Shown here in pieces: positions 9,501-19,889 of a stretch of 64,000 bases of DNA. This DNA comes from Dermanyssus gallinae (Eukaryota > Arthropoda > Arachnida > Mesostigmata > Dermanyssidae): positions 62,001 through 126,000 of the forward strand of contig QVRM01001789.1 in the NCBI GenBank assembly GCA_003439945.1, given 5' to 3'. Below the pieces are notes generated by a model, which worked only from the letters and a program-made list of their open reading frames with translations, made no database searches and had not been told where the DNA came from. Within the stretch, counting starts at the first letter, position 1. Every line of letters begins with the position of its first letter. The translations under genes were made by a program, and so were the position numbers.

Positions 9501-12200
9501 AGGCAGCAGCGGCTCTAATGGCGGCAGCAGCGCGACTCGTCCCGAACTTGTCTCGCCGTCCGCCGGTAGCGTTGCTCGCCGAAAGCTCTTCGGAACCACC
9601 AACGACAATTCGAACAACGGTAACAACAGTTTTTCGCCAGTGCCCGATGCGTGCTTTCATGCTGTATGCGCAACCACGAAAGGTTGACCCAGTCGTAAGC
9701 AACCTTAACCGTCAAGTGACAACTATTTAGTCAACCGGCAGTAATCCTTACCGAGCGTCGGGCTTGCGACGGCCACATGCAACCGCGTCTTGTCTTCAAT
9801 AGCAACAAGATAGATTGGTTAGCAAAAGACTTGACGCGCAAATAACACGTCGGTCGAGCCAATTTGGGACCATTTCACGCTTTGAGGCGTGGTGGTGACG
9901 ATGCATGGTGCATGATTACCTACAAACGGCGGTGGAGCACGATGTTTCTACCTACGATGGACTTTGCTGCTGTTGCGTTGTCAGATGTCCGCGTCAAACT
10001 AACCGTATATTTTTTTAACACCCTTTTCACGTGCGAGAGAGGACAGCTAGTACTACCACCATTTGATGCTACAATGCGGTAGGTCATTGGAAGGTTGATA
10101 GTGTGTGCACGTGTGGTTGGTTAGTGACACAGTAAAATAATAATCATCATCATCATCATTGTAAACGTACTTATTATTGTCGTCGTGCCAATTCTTGTTA
10201 TAGTCATTGATAAGCTTTTTTTTGTCTTTCTTCGCCGCAGGTTCGGTGCGTTTGATGATGTCATCGAATGTCCAAATCATGGAAGTTGTACCCGCCACAA
10301 TTGAGTTGACGCAGCCATCTGGCTCTGCCGCGCCAGTCGTTGAGTCCGTCAAGGGCAGCTGGGGCCTGTTCTTCCGCAAGGTATATTCCTTGGCGTCGGT
10401 CCGGCTGCGTCATCTCTGTACCAGCCTGAATATGCCGGAAGAGCTTCTGTCCAAAGCGTGGACGACACTCGAGCATTTAATGGTTCACGAAACGTCAATA
10501 TTGCGTGATCGACACCTGGATCAGATAATTCTCTGCTGTGTGTATGCCCTGTGCAAGCTGTCCCATATCGAGAAGACATTCATGGACATCACGCAGAGCT
10601 ACAAGTACGTTCATAATCGTAGTAGCGCTGTTGTTGTAGACATTGAGTTATATATGATTCAGTGTACTTACGATGGCTTTCTAAAATCCATCATATCGAA
10701 CATTCAATGCATCTAGATGGGTTTTTACGTTGAATATTCGTGATAGGACTCTATTGAATATCCGTATAGCCTAAAACCTTTACAATGACGCGGCTCGTAA
10801 TATAATTGATATATTCTCAGTGCTGTTAATTAAACACAGATTCCAGTGAATTTAGTTCCTGGCTAATAGTTTTTGAAGTTTTTGAATTGTTGGGCATTTG
10901 CGTGAAGATGGTTTCCTTAACGCCAGGTCGTTATTTTTAATTGCATTAGACTTTTTCTCGCAAAATATTGTTACTGGAAAACTTTATAATACGGCTAATA
11001 AAAAGTAGTGATAATAAAGTAAATAAGTATAGTAATTTGATTCCGGCTGCAACTTTTTGCCAACACAATGATAACTATAGTAGGTTTGAATTACTACTGA
11101 CTCCTTGCAATATTGTTAAATATATGAAATTATTTACACTTATAAATGTGTATATAATAAATAAATTACTTTGTTAAAAAAATAATAAATGGTCAATAAT
11201 GCATGCAGTCAATTTGTTTACGATAGTTTGCTACGTGTGGCGCAGGTTTATTTATATGTACTTCCGATTTTTCTCCTATTGTACAGGAGTCAGCCGAATT
11301 CTCAAAGCCACGTCTACCGCAGCGTGCTAATTGGACCCTCGGCGTCGTCCGGTGGCACAACAAGCGGTTCGCCGCCATCAGCCGCTGGGGTGGAATCGTC
11401 AGCTGCTCAGCAGGCAACCCCAGGTGCTGTGGTGCCACCCCCAACCCCTGGCGGATTGGCGGGTACCTCGCAGGCGTTTGCCGATGGCCAACGAGGCGAC
11501 ATTATTAGGTTCTACAACTCGGTGTTTGTGCCGCGCGTCAGACCATTCCTTTTGAGCTTACGGAATAACGAAAACGGTGGCGGATTAACTGGAACCAACC
11601 CTCTGCTAAGTCCTCTTCCCAGGGCTCATGCCGGCCTTGCCTCACCGAAGCCGTTGCAGGTTGCTACTGATCTCAAGGTGTTCGTCAGCCCGTTCAAGGG
11701 CAACAGCATCCTCAACACCTGTAACGCGAAAACGTTTCGTATTCTGCAGAGTCCTGCCAAGGTACGCCGAGAGCCACGGGAGCATGTATCCCTCACTTCA
11801 TTTACCCATTTTATATGCAATCTTATTCATTTAATAGACCTTCGAGAAGCTAACTGCTCGAATGAACGTTGCGGGGCGTTATTGTGCTATCTCTGCTAGT
11901 AGTAAATATTTTTAATTTTCCATTCAGTCTATTCACTGAAGAAAATCGCATTAACATACCTAACCACATGCCACTATGCAGGATCTGGCGGACATCAACA
12001 AAATGGTGCAGCGACGAGGCGAAGAAATGGCAGCTGTCCGCGGCAGTAAACGAGCTCTTGACATGGATGGTGGCGGCGTGGACATAATACCGAACCGAAT
12101 TCAAAGGAAATTCCAGTCCATGTTCCACGTTCAGCAGCAACCACAGCAACAGCAGCAACAGGTTGCCTCTCGACCCACGGCTGTCCAACAGCCTCGATAG
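970..12200 (+). CDS. Retinoblastoma-family pocket protein, p107/p130-like (5' partial), 11 exons
   Basis: Exons are 970-1106, 1433-1659, 5571-5732, 5984-6214, 6979-7412, 7667-8023, 8304-8472, 9467-9619, 10241-10604, 11287-11761 and 11982-12200. Together they give 2,928 nt in one open frame with consistent intron phases. The order matches p107/p130. An N-terminal cyclin-like domain (HWLACSLYVACR, EFFRKMEKW, HLLLCCLD) is followed by pocket A (about residues 318-562 of this partial protein, starting at TPLTG). A spacer carries ARRKLF (610-614). Pocket B begins near GSWGLFFRKVY (663) and contains FYNSVF (820-825), the segment that in RB1 supplies Tyr and Asn of the LxCxE cleft. A Gln-rich tail ends the protein. 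The family binds E2F/DP and represses cell-cycle genes; CDKs inactivate it by phosphorylation. TPLTG, LSPVST, SPLPR and VSPFKG look like CDK-type S/TP sites. Vertebrate p107/p130 are about 1,070-1,140 aa, so some N-terminal sequence is missing, most likely upstream of the window. Confidence 0.93.
1433..1659 (+). CDS. RB-family exon b (N-terminal domain)
   Basis: The acceptor is cgttcgtag and the donor is ACAG|gtacac in phase 1. It encodes LLEFFRKMEKWSDMANL, a segment around RRLNLLRESF, and IIFSKFHQIFGQIFK. These correspond to EFFNKMKKWEDMANL and AVIFKKYEPIFQDIFK of p130. The phase-2 junction with the previous exon makes an Asp codon. Confidence 0.92.
1750..3582 (-). pseudogene. Reverse transcriptase remnant of the intronic retrotransposon
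   Basis: The RT is recognisable in pieces: 3582-3247 (region before the fingers), 3022-2705 (fingers/palm with VKLDFRNAFNSMRRAHL), 2676-2368 (palm with WYLDDGLLGG and LELNPAKCEV), and 1956-1750 (downstream linker). The catalytic motif is YLDD rather than the FADD common in LINEs. Between blocks the frame changes at least twice. The C-terminal endonuclease-like part seen in related copies is absent. Confidence 0.75.
3895..4788 (-). pseudogene. Retrotransposon ORF1, gag-like with CCHC zinc knuckles, broken by two in-frame TGA codons
   Basis: One frame runs from the ATG at 4788 with in-frame TGA codons near 4516-4518 and at 4180-4182. The C-terminal half has CHKCLKPEHFADR followed directly by the TGA, then CKKCGTPGHLAASC, then CVNCRRAH. 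In the first knuckle (C-x2-C-x4-H-x4-C) the TGA lies exactly where the last Cys should be, so it probably arose from a TGC or TGT codon. The N-terminal part (PSEGQASAEFPEGLQLSTY) resembles the leading region of LINE ORF1 proteins. The product would be a nucleic-acid chaperone of the element. Confidence 0.75.
5571..5732 (+). CDS. RB-family exon c (N-terminal domain)
   Basis: The exon follows a T-rich tract ending in gatgttttag and ends at AGCG|gtaggc. The split Asp codon joins it to exon b, giving VTDLYRLCWLLY, compared with VKDLFNFCWTLF in p107. CFHLLLCCLDFIY and DLLNQDF follow, both strongly family-typical. Confidence 0.92.
5984..6214 (+). CDS. RB-family exon d
   Basis: The acceptor is gtttacag and the donor is AAAT|gtaagt. 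It encodes SELAIVGVLRSLCETHKAVF and PVKELVQSGKLKGS, matching the p130 segments CIIEKLCSLHDGLVLEAKG and YIRKLYEKKLLKG. Phase 1 at both ends agrees with its neighbours. Confidence 0.92.
6502..6556. repeat. (TA)n microsatellite in RB intron d-e
   Basis: About 55 bp of uninterrupted TA dinucleotide. A shorter TA tract lies at about 6258-6276 in the same intron. Confidence 0.97.
6979..7412 (+). CDS. RB-family exon e (linker and start of pocket A)
   Basis: The acceptor is atgaccag and the donor is CGG|gtacgt in phase 0. It encodes SYELSVLRAGELDEQVFLAE, the counterpart of YEEYVLSVGNLDERIFLGE. It then gives LQTPLTG and LSPVSTAT, which contain the conserved CDK site that opens pocket A, and PSEALSHMF. 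Confidence 0.95.
7667..8023 (+). CDS. RB-family exon f (pocket A)
   Basis: The acceptor is catattag and the donor is AACAGG|gtacgt in phase 0. It encodes ALGEALFYKVLEDIL, DQFQRSLFASCLEIVML, TLFPWVLSVFGL and QQLSRDVVKHFNR. These are near textbook pocket A sequence (compare FHRSLLACCLEVV and LCREVVKHLN). Confidence 0.96.
8304..8472 (+). CDS. RB-family exon g (end of pocket A, start of spacer)
   Basis: The acceptor is gttctgcag and the donor is ACAA|gtgagt in phase 1. It encodes IEEQILESIAWRSDSPVWEQL, matching IEEQILDHLAWKPESPLWE of p130. A polar spacer segment then ends in AVPRT. Confidence 0.95.
9050..9245. repeat. TTG/TG-rich low-complexity tract in RB intron g-h
   Basis: Degenerate GTT and GT runs. 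Open frames across it (Cys/Val-rich on plus, Thr/His-rich on minus) are repeat artefacts. Confidence 0.8.
9467..9619 (+). CDS. RB-family exon h (spacer with cyclin-docking motif)
   Basis: The acceptor is gctgaacag. The first two bases complete a Thr codon, giving PRTTEVYRLV, compared with PRRVTEV in p130. The exon is Ser/Gly/Asn-rich and contains SVARRKLFG. The RKLF at 9580-9591 fits the R/K-x-L-F cyclin-docking motif that p107 and p130 carry at this place. The donor AACG|gtaaca is preferred. A weaker in-frame donor at AAAG|gttgac (9680-9681) would add about 20 residues. Confidence 0.85.
10241..10604 (+). CDS. RB-family exon i (pocket B start)
   Basis: The acceptor follows a T/C-rich tract ending in cgccgcag and the donor is ACAA|gtacgt in phase 2. 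It encodes GSWGLFFRKVYSLASVRLRHLC, LNMPEELLSKAW and DRHLDQIILCCVYALCK. These match SLFFRKVYHLAAVRLRDLC and DRHLDQLLMCAIYVMAK of p130. Confidence 0.96.
11287..11761 (+). CDS. RB-family exon j (pocket B)
   Basis: The acceptor is ttgtacag and the donor is CCAAG|gtacgc in phase 0. It encodes QPNSQSHVYRSVLIG, then a Gly/Ser/Ala/Pro insert of about 50 residues, then RGDIIRFYNSVFVPRVRPF. LSPLPR, VFVSPFKGNSIL and ILQSPAK follow. The insert lies where p130 also carries a variable insert. FYNSVF is identical to the RB1 segment. Confidence 0.95.
11982..12200 (+). CDS. RB-family terminal exon k (C-terminal tail)
   Basis: The acceptor is ctatgcag. It encodes DLADINKMVQRRGEE, the counterpart of KRLREINSMIRTGE, followed by a basic segment and a Gln-rich run (QQQPQQQQQQ). 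It stops at TAG 12198-12200. No AATAAA follows closely. The nearest perfect one I see is near 13,847, so the 3' UTR end is uncertain. Confidence 0.9.
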   Translation, partial: DLADINKMVQRRGEEMAAVRGSKRALDMDGGGVDIIPNRIQRKFQSMFHVQQQPQQQQQQVASRPTAVQQPR

Positions 12201-14980
12201 GCAGGCCCAGGAGACGGACTTGCTGCTGATGCGGTATGCGTGTTGGCCAGCGCCGCAGATGCGAAGCAAAATGGCCGACTAAAACAAATAATATCTTCTT
12301 TATTTCGGCCAGACGTGGTTGTCCTCAGTGACCTATTACTATTCTTATTATTACTATCGCTTCTAGTGCTAATTAGTTAATTGCTACGAGTAATATTAAG
12401 TGATTCTAATGGAACATACATGTATGTGCACGACGTGTTCTTTCGGCGGTCGGTAGTGACCGCCGTGAGGACGCCTTCGTGCGGCGCACAAAAGATCCGA
12501 CGGTGCCACACTAATATTGGACGCTGCTTAACCAGCACGATGGGTTGTGGAAAGGCAAGTTGATTTGCCAAGACTGAACCAAGCAAAACGGGAGAGTAGG
12601 GAATGTTTTATGTTGCGGGCAAACACAAGTTTATACATACGGACATCTCCAACAATCAAAAACAGATGGCCAGAGGGACGAACACTACCGATAATTAATG
12701 AGGATGACGATGATACAACAACACTACTAAAAAATACTTTGTTGTTTCCAGTTTGGGCACGAAGCGAGTGCGTACACTTTCACGCTAAGAAGCAAAGTCA
12801 AGATCGTACTCGCTCAGTTGCGCACACAGTGGCGGCCTGTTGTGGTTGTACGGTGTACTATTTTATATCTCAGTGAAATTTATACTTTTAAAGTTCGCCT
12901 ATTTCCCTGCGCCGCTATTTCCTTTGGCTTCTGGCCCTATGAATGCGTGTCTCATTGGCGACATCTTAAAGATTTAGCCTGTGAAATATTAAAATGCTTT
13001 TGGCTGGCATCGGTTGTAGTGGTAGACATGCTCATCGATGCGTCCTTTGACGCTTACATACATCTGTTTTGGCAGATGTCGGAAGTCGGAAGCTTACGCG
13101 CCATGTGTGTCATTTCCTTCGTGAAAACTTCCCCTGCACGGTGTCCGACGATAGGCAACGACCGGTGGACAATCCTGGGTTTCATTGCACCGGAGAAAAC
13201 AGCGCCAAAACGAACGATTGTTCGGCTGTTTGTTTGAGTATTGTTCTTTCGTTGCGTTTTGCGGGTGAATGGCCGCATTGTGCCGGTTTTCCTGTCGTTC
13301 ATATATCCTTGCGCGGCCGACCCATTTCACAAGCAGGAACATTGTAAGTCAAAATTGATTGTAGTTAAAGTAGCTTAACGACGGTTTGGTGAACTTCGAA
13401 ACATGTTATGATCCCGATTGGAAAGCAAATTTATTCGCACATTACTTGGATGTTGTAAGTCACCTCGTTTGCTTCGGAGGAATTCAATCGGGCGGAGAGG
13501 AGGATTCGTGTTGGCTAATACACATGTTCAGCATGCACGATCAGCAGGGCTGGCCAGGTATGACTTGATTGCCGGAAATGGTAATATAATCTTGTGAAGG
13601 AATGCATTTCTAGACTATCTTCTAGTTTGTTTGCTTCTTGTCTGTATATTACAAACATGCCTTTGCCATGAAGCTTATGTGAGAAGTCTAGGCTATGTGT
13701 TATGGCAAGAACAAATTCGCTAGGACGAGTAACGGGCATCCTCTTCAATGACGACAGTAGATAGACGAGTAACAGATACTATACTGAAATGACACTTGTG
13801 ACATTAAGTGGAGGGGGTTTGAGGTCAAGACACAGTAGTCACTCTAAATAAAAAGACAAAAAGCATATATGAAATAAAAAAGAGTATAATACACTATATT
13901 ATGTCTCGTTGTGGTATTTCCTCCGAAAATGTATCTGTAACGTTGCTTTCATATAACATTTCAACTATTCAATTATCATCATATGCATGCAGCTAATAGA
14001 AATCTTAAACAGTTCTTTTCAAACCTTCTTTTGGCGTCGCTACGGCTCGAAGAGTCATCTGAGGGTTTTTTGGTAATTTTCATGGTTAACAAATTAATAG
14101 TTGATAGTCAGCTTGTGTCCCACATGTGACGAGGTCCTATGGCTCGGTGGCCCTTCATCGGGCTGCTTCCTCATAGCTAGTGCTCTCGTGTCTGATTTAT
14201 TATGTAACTTTTTGGAAAGACGATTCTGGCACGGTAGATAGTGGCCAATTTTACTTAGCAGTGTAGATGGGGAATGCAATAATTTAGTAAAATGTCCTTG
14301 AATTATGAGAATTGCATAAAACAATCAGCTGTTTCTCCTGCGTAAAACAACCAATTCTTGCCCTTGCGTAAAACAACTAGTTGTTTTCCCATAATTTTCC
14401 GTCATCGTTCACCGAATTCTTACTTAAATAACTTGCAGTTGCATAGTTGTTCTAGTTCAAAAATTACGTATCTGCAGAGTGCAGTTAGTAAGTCACCAAG
14501 ATGGTGTGCAGAACACGGGCTAACGAGAAATACCAACAGCGTCCTCACTGCGTCTTTACTATGCAGGTTTGCTTCTCGTTGGGTTTCAGTGTGTATCCTC
14601 ATATCCTCCACTTAAAAAAATACTTAATATAATTATATAGGAGGAGAGGAACGGAATAAAAGTACGCTTTGATATAGAGCGGCCTTGTGGCTTATCCTGG
14701 AAAGTGTGTAGAGTTCCCACCCTATCTAACCTACCTAAGTCAGCAATAAGTTGTACTTTTAAGTAAATATTAGTTACAACCACATAAGTTGCTCGCAGAA
14801 GAAAACTTAAATTATAGTAATTATTAGGTGACGTCAGAAATATTTTATTATCGATGCCAAACTGAAGCAGACGATCACATAGGAGCATCTTAAGTGCAAC
14901 ATTGGAATTATGCTCATCGTCTTAACAAACCATGATACATGGCTACATACGCAGGGAATTACCGAATTGCACGAATTATC
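12201..14980. other. Downstream flank of the RB gene, no gene recognised
   Basis: This includes the RB 3' UTR of unknown length. An AATAAA is present near 13,847. Short open frames here show no family resemblance and no splice context. Confidence 0.5.
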
Positions 14981-15009
14981 AAAAAATATATATATACATA
15001 TATATATAT

Positions 15010-15835
15010 ACAGGGTGTCCGGAAAATGTTTGAAAAGCGATATAGGGAATTGCAGAAAAGCTATTTTTTTTTCCAAAGTATTTTGGTCTGTGAAAAAAAT
15101 AAAGCTATTTTATTAGCTTTCACATACAATGCCTCAAAATAAGTACACTACGACCATTCACGGCGCCCAAAACTAACACATTCAGGCAAATACGCATTTC
15201 ATGACGATCGTTTTGCTAGCAACTCTATGGTGATCCGTGGTTACAGAGTAATTAGGGCTTTGCAAGGGGCACCTCGAGATTGAGTGCATGCATAAATATA
15301 CTCCATCAGATACATCACTCGTTATAGCTCTATACGAACACATGACTTGTGTACCTTCGCGAACCATTATACATAATTGGCAGCGCCTGCGGAAATTTCG
15401 TTGCACGGCTTAAAATATGCCAGGTATTGTCAGGAAGCAGTGCAGAATATCCTGGCGACCAGGTCTTCGTGGAACCCGGCCGCAGTCTCGTAGACGAGAG
15501 TCTTTAGGTGGTCTTATAGGAAAAGATTCGTCAACTTGGTCACATTGAAATAATCGCATACCGCAGGGGTGGAGTGCGGTGGCGCTCCGTCGTGCTGGAA
15601 CTAGATGCTCTCGCGAACACCTTCTGGAACGCCTTCCAACAGTCCTGGTAATGTATCACTCAGGAGTGTATGGTATGCTTCCCCATTGCAGAATTTGGGT
15701 GTTTATGTCGAGCAAAAACACCACATTGTGTCACGTCCAGTGTCACATTTTTTGGTAATTTCACGCTTACTCCGAAACAAGACTACTCAGAGACCACTGG
15801 AAATTTTATGATTGACATTAAAAACATATTTGCCT
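15010..15835 (-). mobile_element. Decayed DNA transposon with CAGGGTGTCC terminus, bounded by TA tracts
   Basis: The left end reads CAGGGTGTCCGGAAAATG, a terminal form common in Tc1/mariner-superfamily elements. On the minus strand, broken frames give FQHDGAPPHS (15,600-15,570) and DHLKTLVYETAAGFHEDLVARIFC (15,510-15,440). These correspond to the FQQDGAPPH and LWGHLKSLVY blocks of arthropod DDE transposases. The whole piece sits between (TA)n runs at about 14,985-15,009 and 15,846-15,888. I could not find the matching right terminal repeat. Confidence 0.6.
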
Positions 15836-15843
15836 TAACGAGC

Positions 15844-15845
<2 letters not shown>

Positions 15846-15888
<43 letters not shown>
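15846..15888. repeat. (TA)n microsatellite
   Basis: About 43 bp of TA. A second tract at 15,929-15,950 follows after 40 bp. Confidence 0.95.
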
Positions 15889-15890
<2 letters not shown>

Positions 15891-15959
15891 TTTATCGCTT
15901 TTAAATATAATTTTGGGCACCATATGCATATATATATATATATATATATAGGAAATGTT

Positions 15960-16437
15960 TTGAAACGATTGCTAGAGAGCAGTGATCCCCAGTGATCACT
16001 GCGCTTCATTCATAATTCGCGCTGTCACGTTGACAGCGGGCATGCACCGTTGGGGTCTGCCCTTTAAGAACAACGCTAACATCGCCGTCGTTGTCCCCGT
16101 CATGCGTTGCGTACTGTATCGCTCTATGAGCAGGCACAACTCGTCACAGTACAAATACGACCTCTGCTGCGTGCCATAAGGCGTTACGGTATAATAGATC
16201 ACTAAGATACAATATGTGCCTTCTTTCATGGCGTTGTCAGAAACTAAATCGGATTTACTCATGTCTCAGTCTGCCGAACGCCGGCGAACGCTCTACTCTG
16301 CTGCGATGACACGACCCTTATGACAGGGTCAGTGTTGAGCATTAAACAAATTAAATAGTAGTAGATATAGCACACACGCACACACTTACATTGCAGCAGC
16401 AGTAACAACGACAACGTCAGTAGCAGAACTTTATTGA

Positions 16438-16471
<34 letters not shown>

Positions 16472-18745
16472 CGTAAATAATGGCCGTAACAAAGGCAACA
16501 ACAATATGGTTATTTTTATTAATAGGCGGCCAAGTTAAGATTGAACTAGTTGGTTTCATGCCGTTTCATTGAATTAGTTGGTTTCATGCCGTTTCCTACC
16601 AGCAGCAGACGTGTGTTCGAGCGGAGCTACAACGTACATAAGCGGCCCGAGTTATACTTTTAAAGTTTGCCTATTTTGCTGCCGAAATAGCAATCAAAGA
16701 TGCTAATTACTTGAACATACGAGCTGCATTGACGTTCATCGGCAATAATAATATAATAGTATCGCGGCCAGCAAGTATTACGCAATCTATTACATTATTA
16801 TGCATCCGCATTCAGCCAATCAATCTGCCTATTCCGAATCCGCAACGTAGGCCGGCCAGCTCGTGGCATTCATTGAGACGTTCCTAAAAGCAAAACATTC
16901 ATCTCTGTCATTTCTCTCGGCGTTTTTTGCATTAATGAAAGTACAGTCTTAAAGTTAAGCGCAAAAGCTGTGTTTTAGACATTAATTCTGAGGGTTTCGA
17001 GTTGCCTACTTGCGAGCCATTGTGTCAAATACTAAATTTTGCTGGATTTTGGCAGGGTGCATTGTCTAAATAACCAATCAACTTTGTTCAAACGAGCAAT
17101 CTGTTATGAACACGGCTGCAAGGTTTGTTTACTGAAGATGGCAGAACTGGTTTCGGCTACCATAACTGTCTGTAGAGTGTTTGATCCGATAACATATCAA
17201 TGTGTAGTAGCATAATTTTGGACATATCTATATACAGATCATCTTAGTGCTATGTGAGATAGATGGTGTTGCATGTAATACACCGTTGGCCGTGCCAAGA
17301 ATATGTGCCTTCGCTCCGTGTTTTAAGTATTGATCAGAACATCACTACTAGAAGAGGTTTTGTAGCTCTGCGTCCACAATCGCTACTGATCAAATAAATA
17401 TATATATATATATATATAAACCACGTGACTCATAGAACATAGATGGATATTTATACACAAATATCGTGTCCTGTTGTCACATTTTCTGTGTCACATTTCA
17501 CGAAAGTTGGCTTGCATGAGGCACTGCGGAACAATTTGCTCAACTTTACATCTATTGCATTGCCGGAACCCACCAGCGCTGCGGCAGATTCATATTTAGC
17601 CTACACTCGACTTGTGTAATAAATGATTCTTTGTAACATTTTGTGAATGGATAGCAAGTGCATCACGAGCAATCCGGCCCAACGTCTGGCTCAAGTCGAA
17701 ACGAGTGCACGAACTCTCTTTGTTTTCGCAGTTTAATTCGGCGACATAGACATCTTGCCACATCGAAGTCGGTCGAGTCAAGATGCAAGTAGAGTTATGA
17801 AAGCCGAATAAATAGGGCCCGTAATATGAAGAACAGGCAGCCCGCCCCTTTCATCGCCACTGTGAGAGATGCTAAAGTTGTATGTCATCAAACAACAAGG
17901 CGACCCAGTGGCTCAAATTGACAAGATTCACAGGTAAGTGGCCTTTCGATGTCGCTCGACCCGTAAGACGACGCCAGGATAGAGAGAACGCATAGGCCGT
18001 ATGTCTACTGTCGGCCCGATTGCTTGTTGTGTTGTACTGCAGTCGAGGAGCACCTCGAAAAGGAGGATGTCTTGCCGACGACTCTCGGCATTGGTCACCA
18101 CACTTCGGTTGGCCGGTTGGACGACGGGAGAAAGTTTGTCAATTGTTTGTCCGTCGTAATAGCACGTCTGTGGACAGCATTAAGGTACGGATGCTGATCA
18201 TAGTTATTATTGTTGCGCGTCATGATGACGACACATGTTTCGCACTCGTGATTGATTACTCGTTGTCGATACTATTGATTCTGCTACTTTTGCTGCTACC
18301 AGATGTCATTGTTGTTGTTGTTGCTGTTACTAGATGTCACTGTTGTTGTTGTTGTTGCGGTTCTGACGCTGCTGCTCTGCTTGTTGTCTTTGTTGTTGTT
18401 GTTGTTGTTTCCCATTCTGGCGTTGCTGCTGTTGTCGTTTTTGGGGAGAATTCTTCAAGCATGATTTTTATTGTCATATCTTGGAGCCATCCCCGTATTG
18501 ATGCGTGCCCCCCCCCCGCTGCTATCACATTCAGAGGTGCAAGAGGTGGCATTTTCACGCACATTGTTTGGTCAAAGGGTGGAAATTCCAGGTGCTTCGA
18601 TAATCATTCCGTTTGCCGCCACTGGCGGCTCTTGCCGTAACAACCGTCCAAAGCCAATTCTGCCTTTTATAACTTCGCCAGCGAGGCACGTCGGTGACGC
18701 ACGCGGGAAGCTCAAGTAGTTGACTCGCGAATCTAGAAGCTGCAC
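15960..18745. other. Intergenic stretch without a recognised gene
   Basis: It holds TA tracts at about 16,449-16,470 and 17,398-17,418, an imperfect 28-bp tandem pair at 16,541-16,596, and a GTT-rich tract at about 18,308-18,415. The long plus-strand frame over 18,020-18,640 is driven by the GTT repeats (Val/Leu/Cys runs) and is not credible as a gene. Confidence 0.6.
16541..16596. repeat. Imperfect 28-bp tandem duplication
   Basis: Two adjacent units beginning TTGAACTAGTTGG and TTGAATTAGTTGG, each ending in TTTCATGCCGTTTC, differ at two visible positions. Confidence 0.9.
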
Positions 18746-18751
18746 ATGATG

Positions 18752-19030
18752 TCAATCAAAATAACACTTCAGCTCTTTAGTATGAAAATAGCACCAATGA
18801 CATCATTTGGTATTGAAATGGTCTGGCTAAAAATTACGAGAGTACTAATTATAGTACGTATCTGGCACGCATACATCAACTCGAACAGTAAACTAATATA
18901 TTTACTGTCAGGAACACCATTGCTTATATATAAACTAGCTAAGAAAAAGATTTGGTCTTTCGACATTAGCGGTCTACAATCTTTATTTAGGAGTATTAAT
19001 AGCGAATATGGACTCGTAATTTTTCGAGCC
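18752..19030 (+). mobile_element. Non-LTR retrotransposon fragment (RT thumb-like)
   Basis: The frame contains TLQLFSMKIAPMTSFGIEMVW, close to the LINE RT segment of the form LFRLKIEPVxTYGLELIW. The same segment recurs at 19,336-19,490, so this is a copy of one LINE family. It has no intact ORF. Confidence 0.55.
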
Positions 19031-19079
19031 AGAAAAAGATTGCGTGTGATACAGGTATATGCCTGTCCATTACTTGTAT

Positions 19080-19080
19080 C

Positions 19081-19118
<38 letters not shown>
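19080..19118. repeat. Compound (TA)n(GA)n microsatellite
   Basis: TA repeat followed directly by GA repeat. Confidence 0.95.
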
Positions 19119-19289
19119 CGACGAAACTTTGCGTCAATCGCTGGGGGCGTTTATTGTTTAACTTCAATTAAAAGAGGTAAGGAGAACGAGGTTTGGCGAT
19201 TCTTGCGGAGGAGATGACAAACCTGACACTTGCGATACGCCTTCACCGACCACATGCAATTTGTTTCCCTGCTATCTTTGATAATAACT

Positions 19290-19870
19290 CAGTCAGTGGG
19301 AAAAGCAATTCGAGAGGCAGCAGCAATTAAGAACCCGCAAATGTTGTCAATACATACGGCATCCGCCTTTTTTAAGATTAAAATAGAACCAATAGCAACA
19401 TTCGGTATATCACTTATATGGGAAAAACTGGGAGAACCATCTCTGCAATTACTAGATAGAGCGAATTTTTCTTTATGGAACGGGTTTTGGGGTTAGCCAA
19501 TTCTTGTTAGGGAATTAGGGATAGAATAGTTCATATCTTAGAGGGGGGACCTTAATGACACAGAAATTACAACTTCGATGGGGTTTACCTAGGACGAGAG
19601 CGTTTGAGGCCTATACTTGGAAGTGGATGGAAAAATTAAAGGAAATCGATTTAGGAATATATAATACGGTGGCGATGACGAGCACGACCTGGCGAGCAGC
19701 CGGATACAAGAGCAGACATTTAACTACGGCGTTTGCAGCCCATGGGTAGAACGTGGGTTTAGTCACGATTCAGGGAGAATCCCCCCCGGGCGTTACTGGA
19801 TATACTGGCTCTTTGAGTCACCCAGTAGGTACCCCGCTTACTTGGATTAATAGGCACAATGTGGACTCTG
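19290..19870 (+). mobile_element. Non-LTR retrotransposon fragments (RT thumb-like plus endonuclease-like GDLN)
   Basis: The segment around 19,336 reads ASAFFKIKIEPIATFGISLIWE, a second copy of the thumb-like block at 18.75 kb. From about 19,541 a frame gives GGDLND, then RTRAFEAYTWKWMEKLKEIDLG. GDLN is the family-typical motif of apurinic-type (EEP) LINE endonucleases. The order, with thumb before endonuclease, shows two rearranged pieces rather than one element. Confidence 0.5.
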
Positions 19871-19889
19871 TTCCTTCAGAGCCAAGAAG

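Noticed and set aside
9422..9730. 102-codon plus frame over the RB spacer exon
   Set aside because: A different frame from the exon. The exon frame gives PRTTEV...ARRKLF with matching splice phases, so this is a shadow.
18020..18640. 206-codon plus frame
   Set aside because: Most of it is Val/Leu/Cys runs from GTT repeats. There is no domain and no splice or start context.
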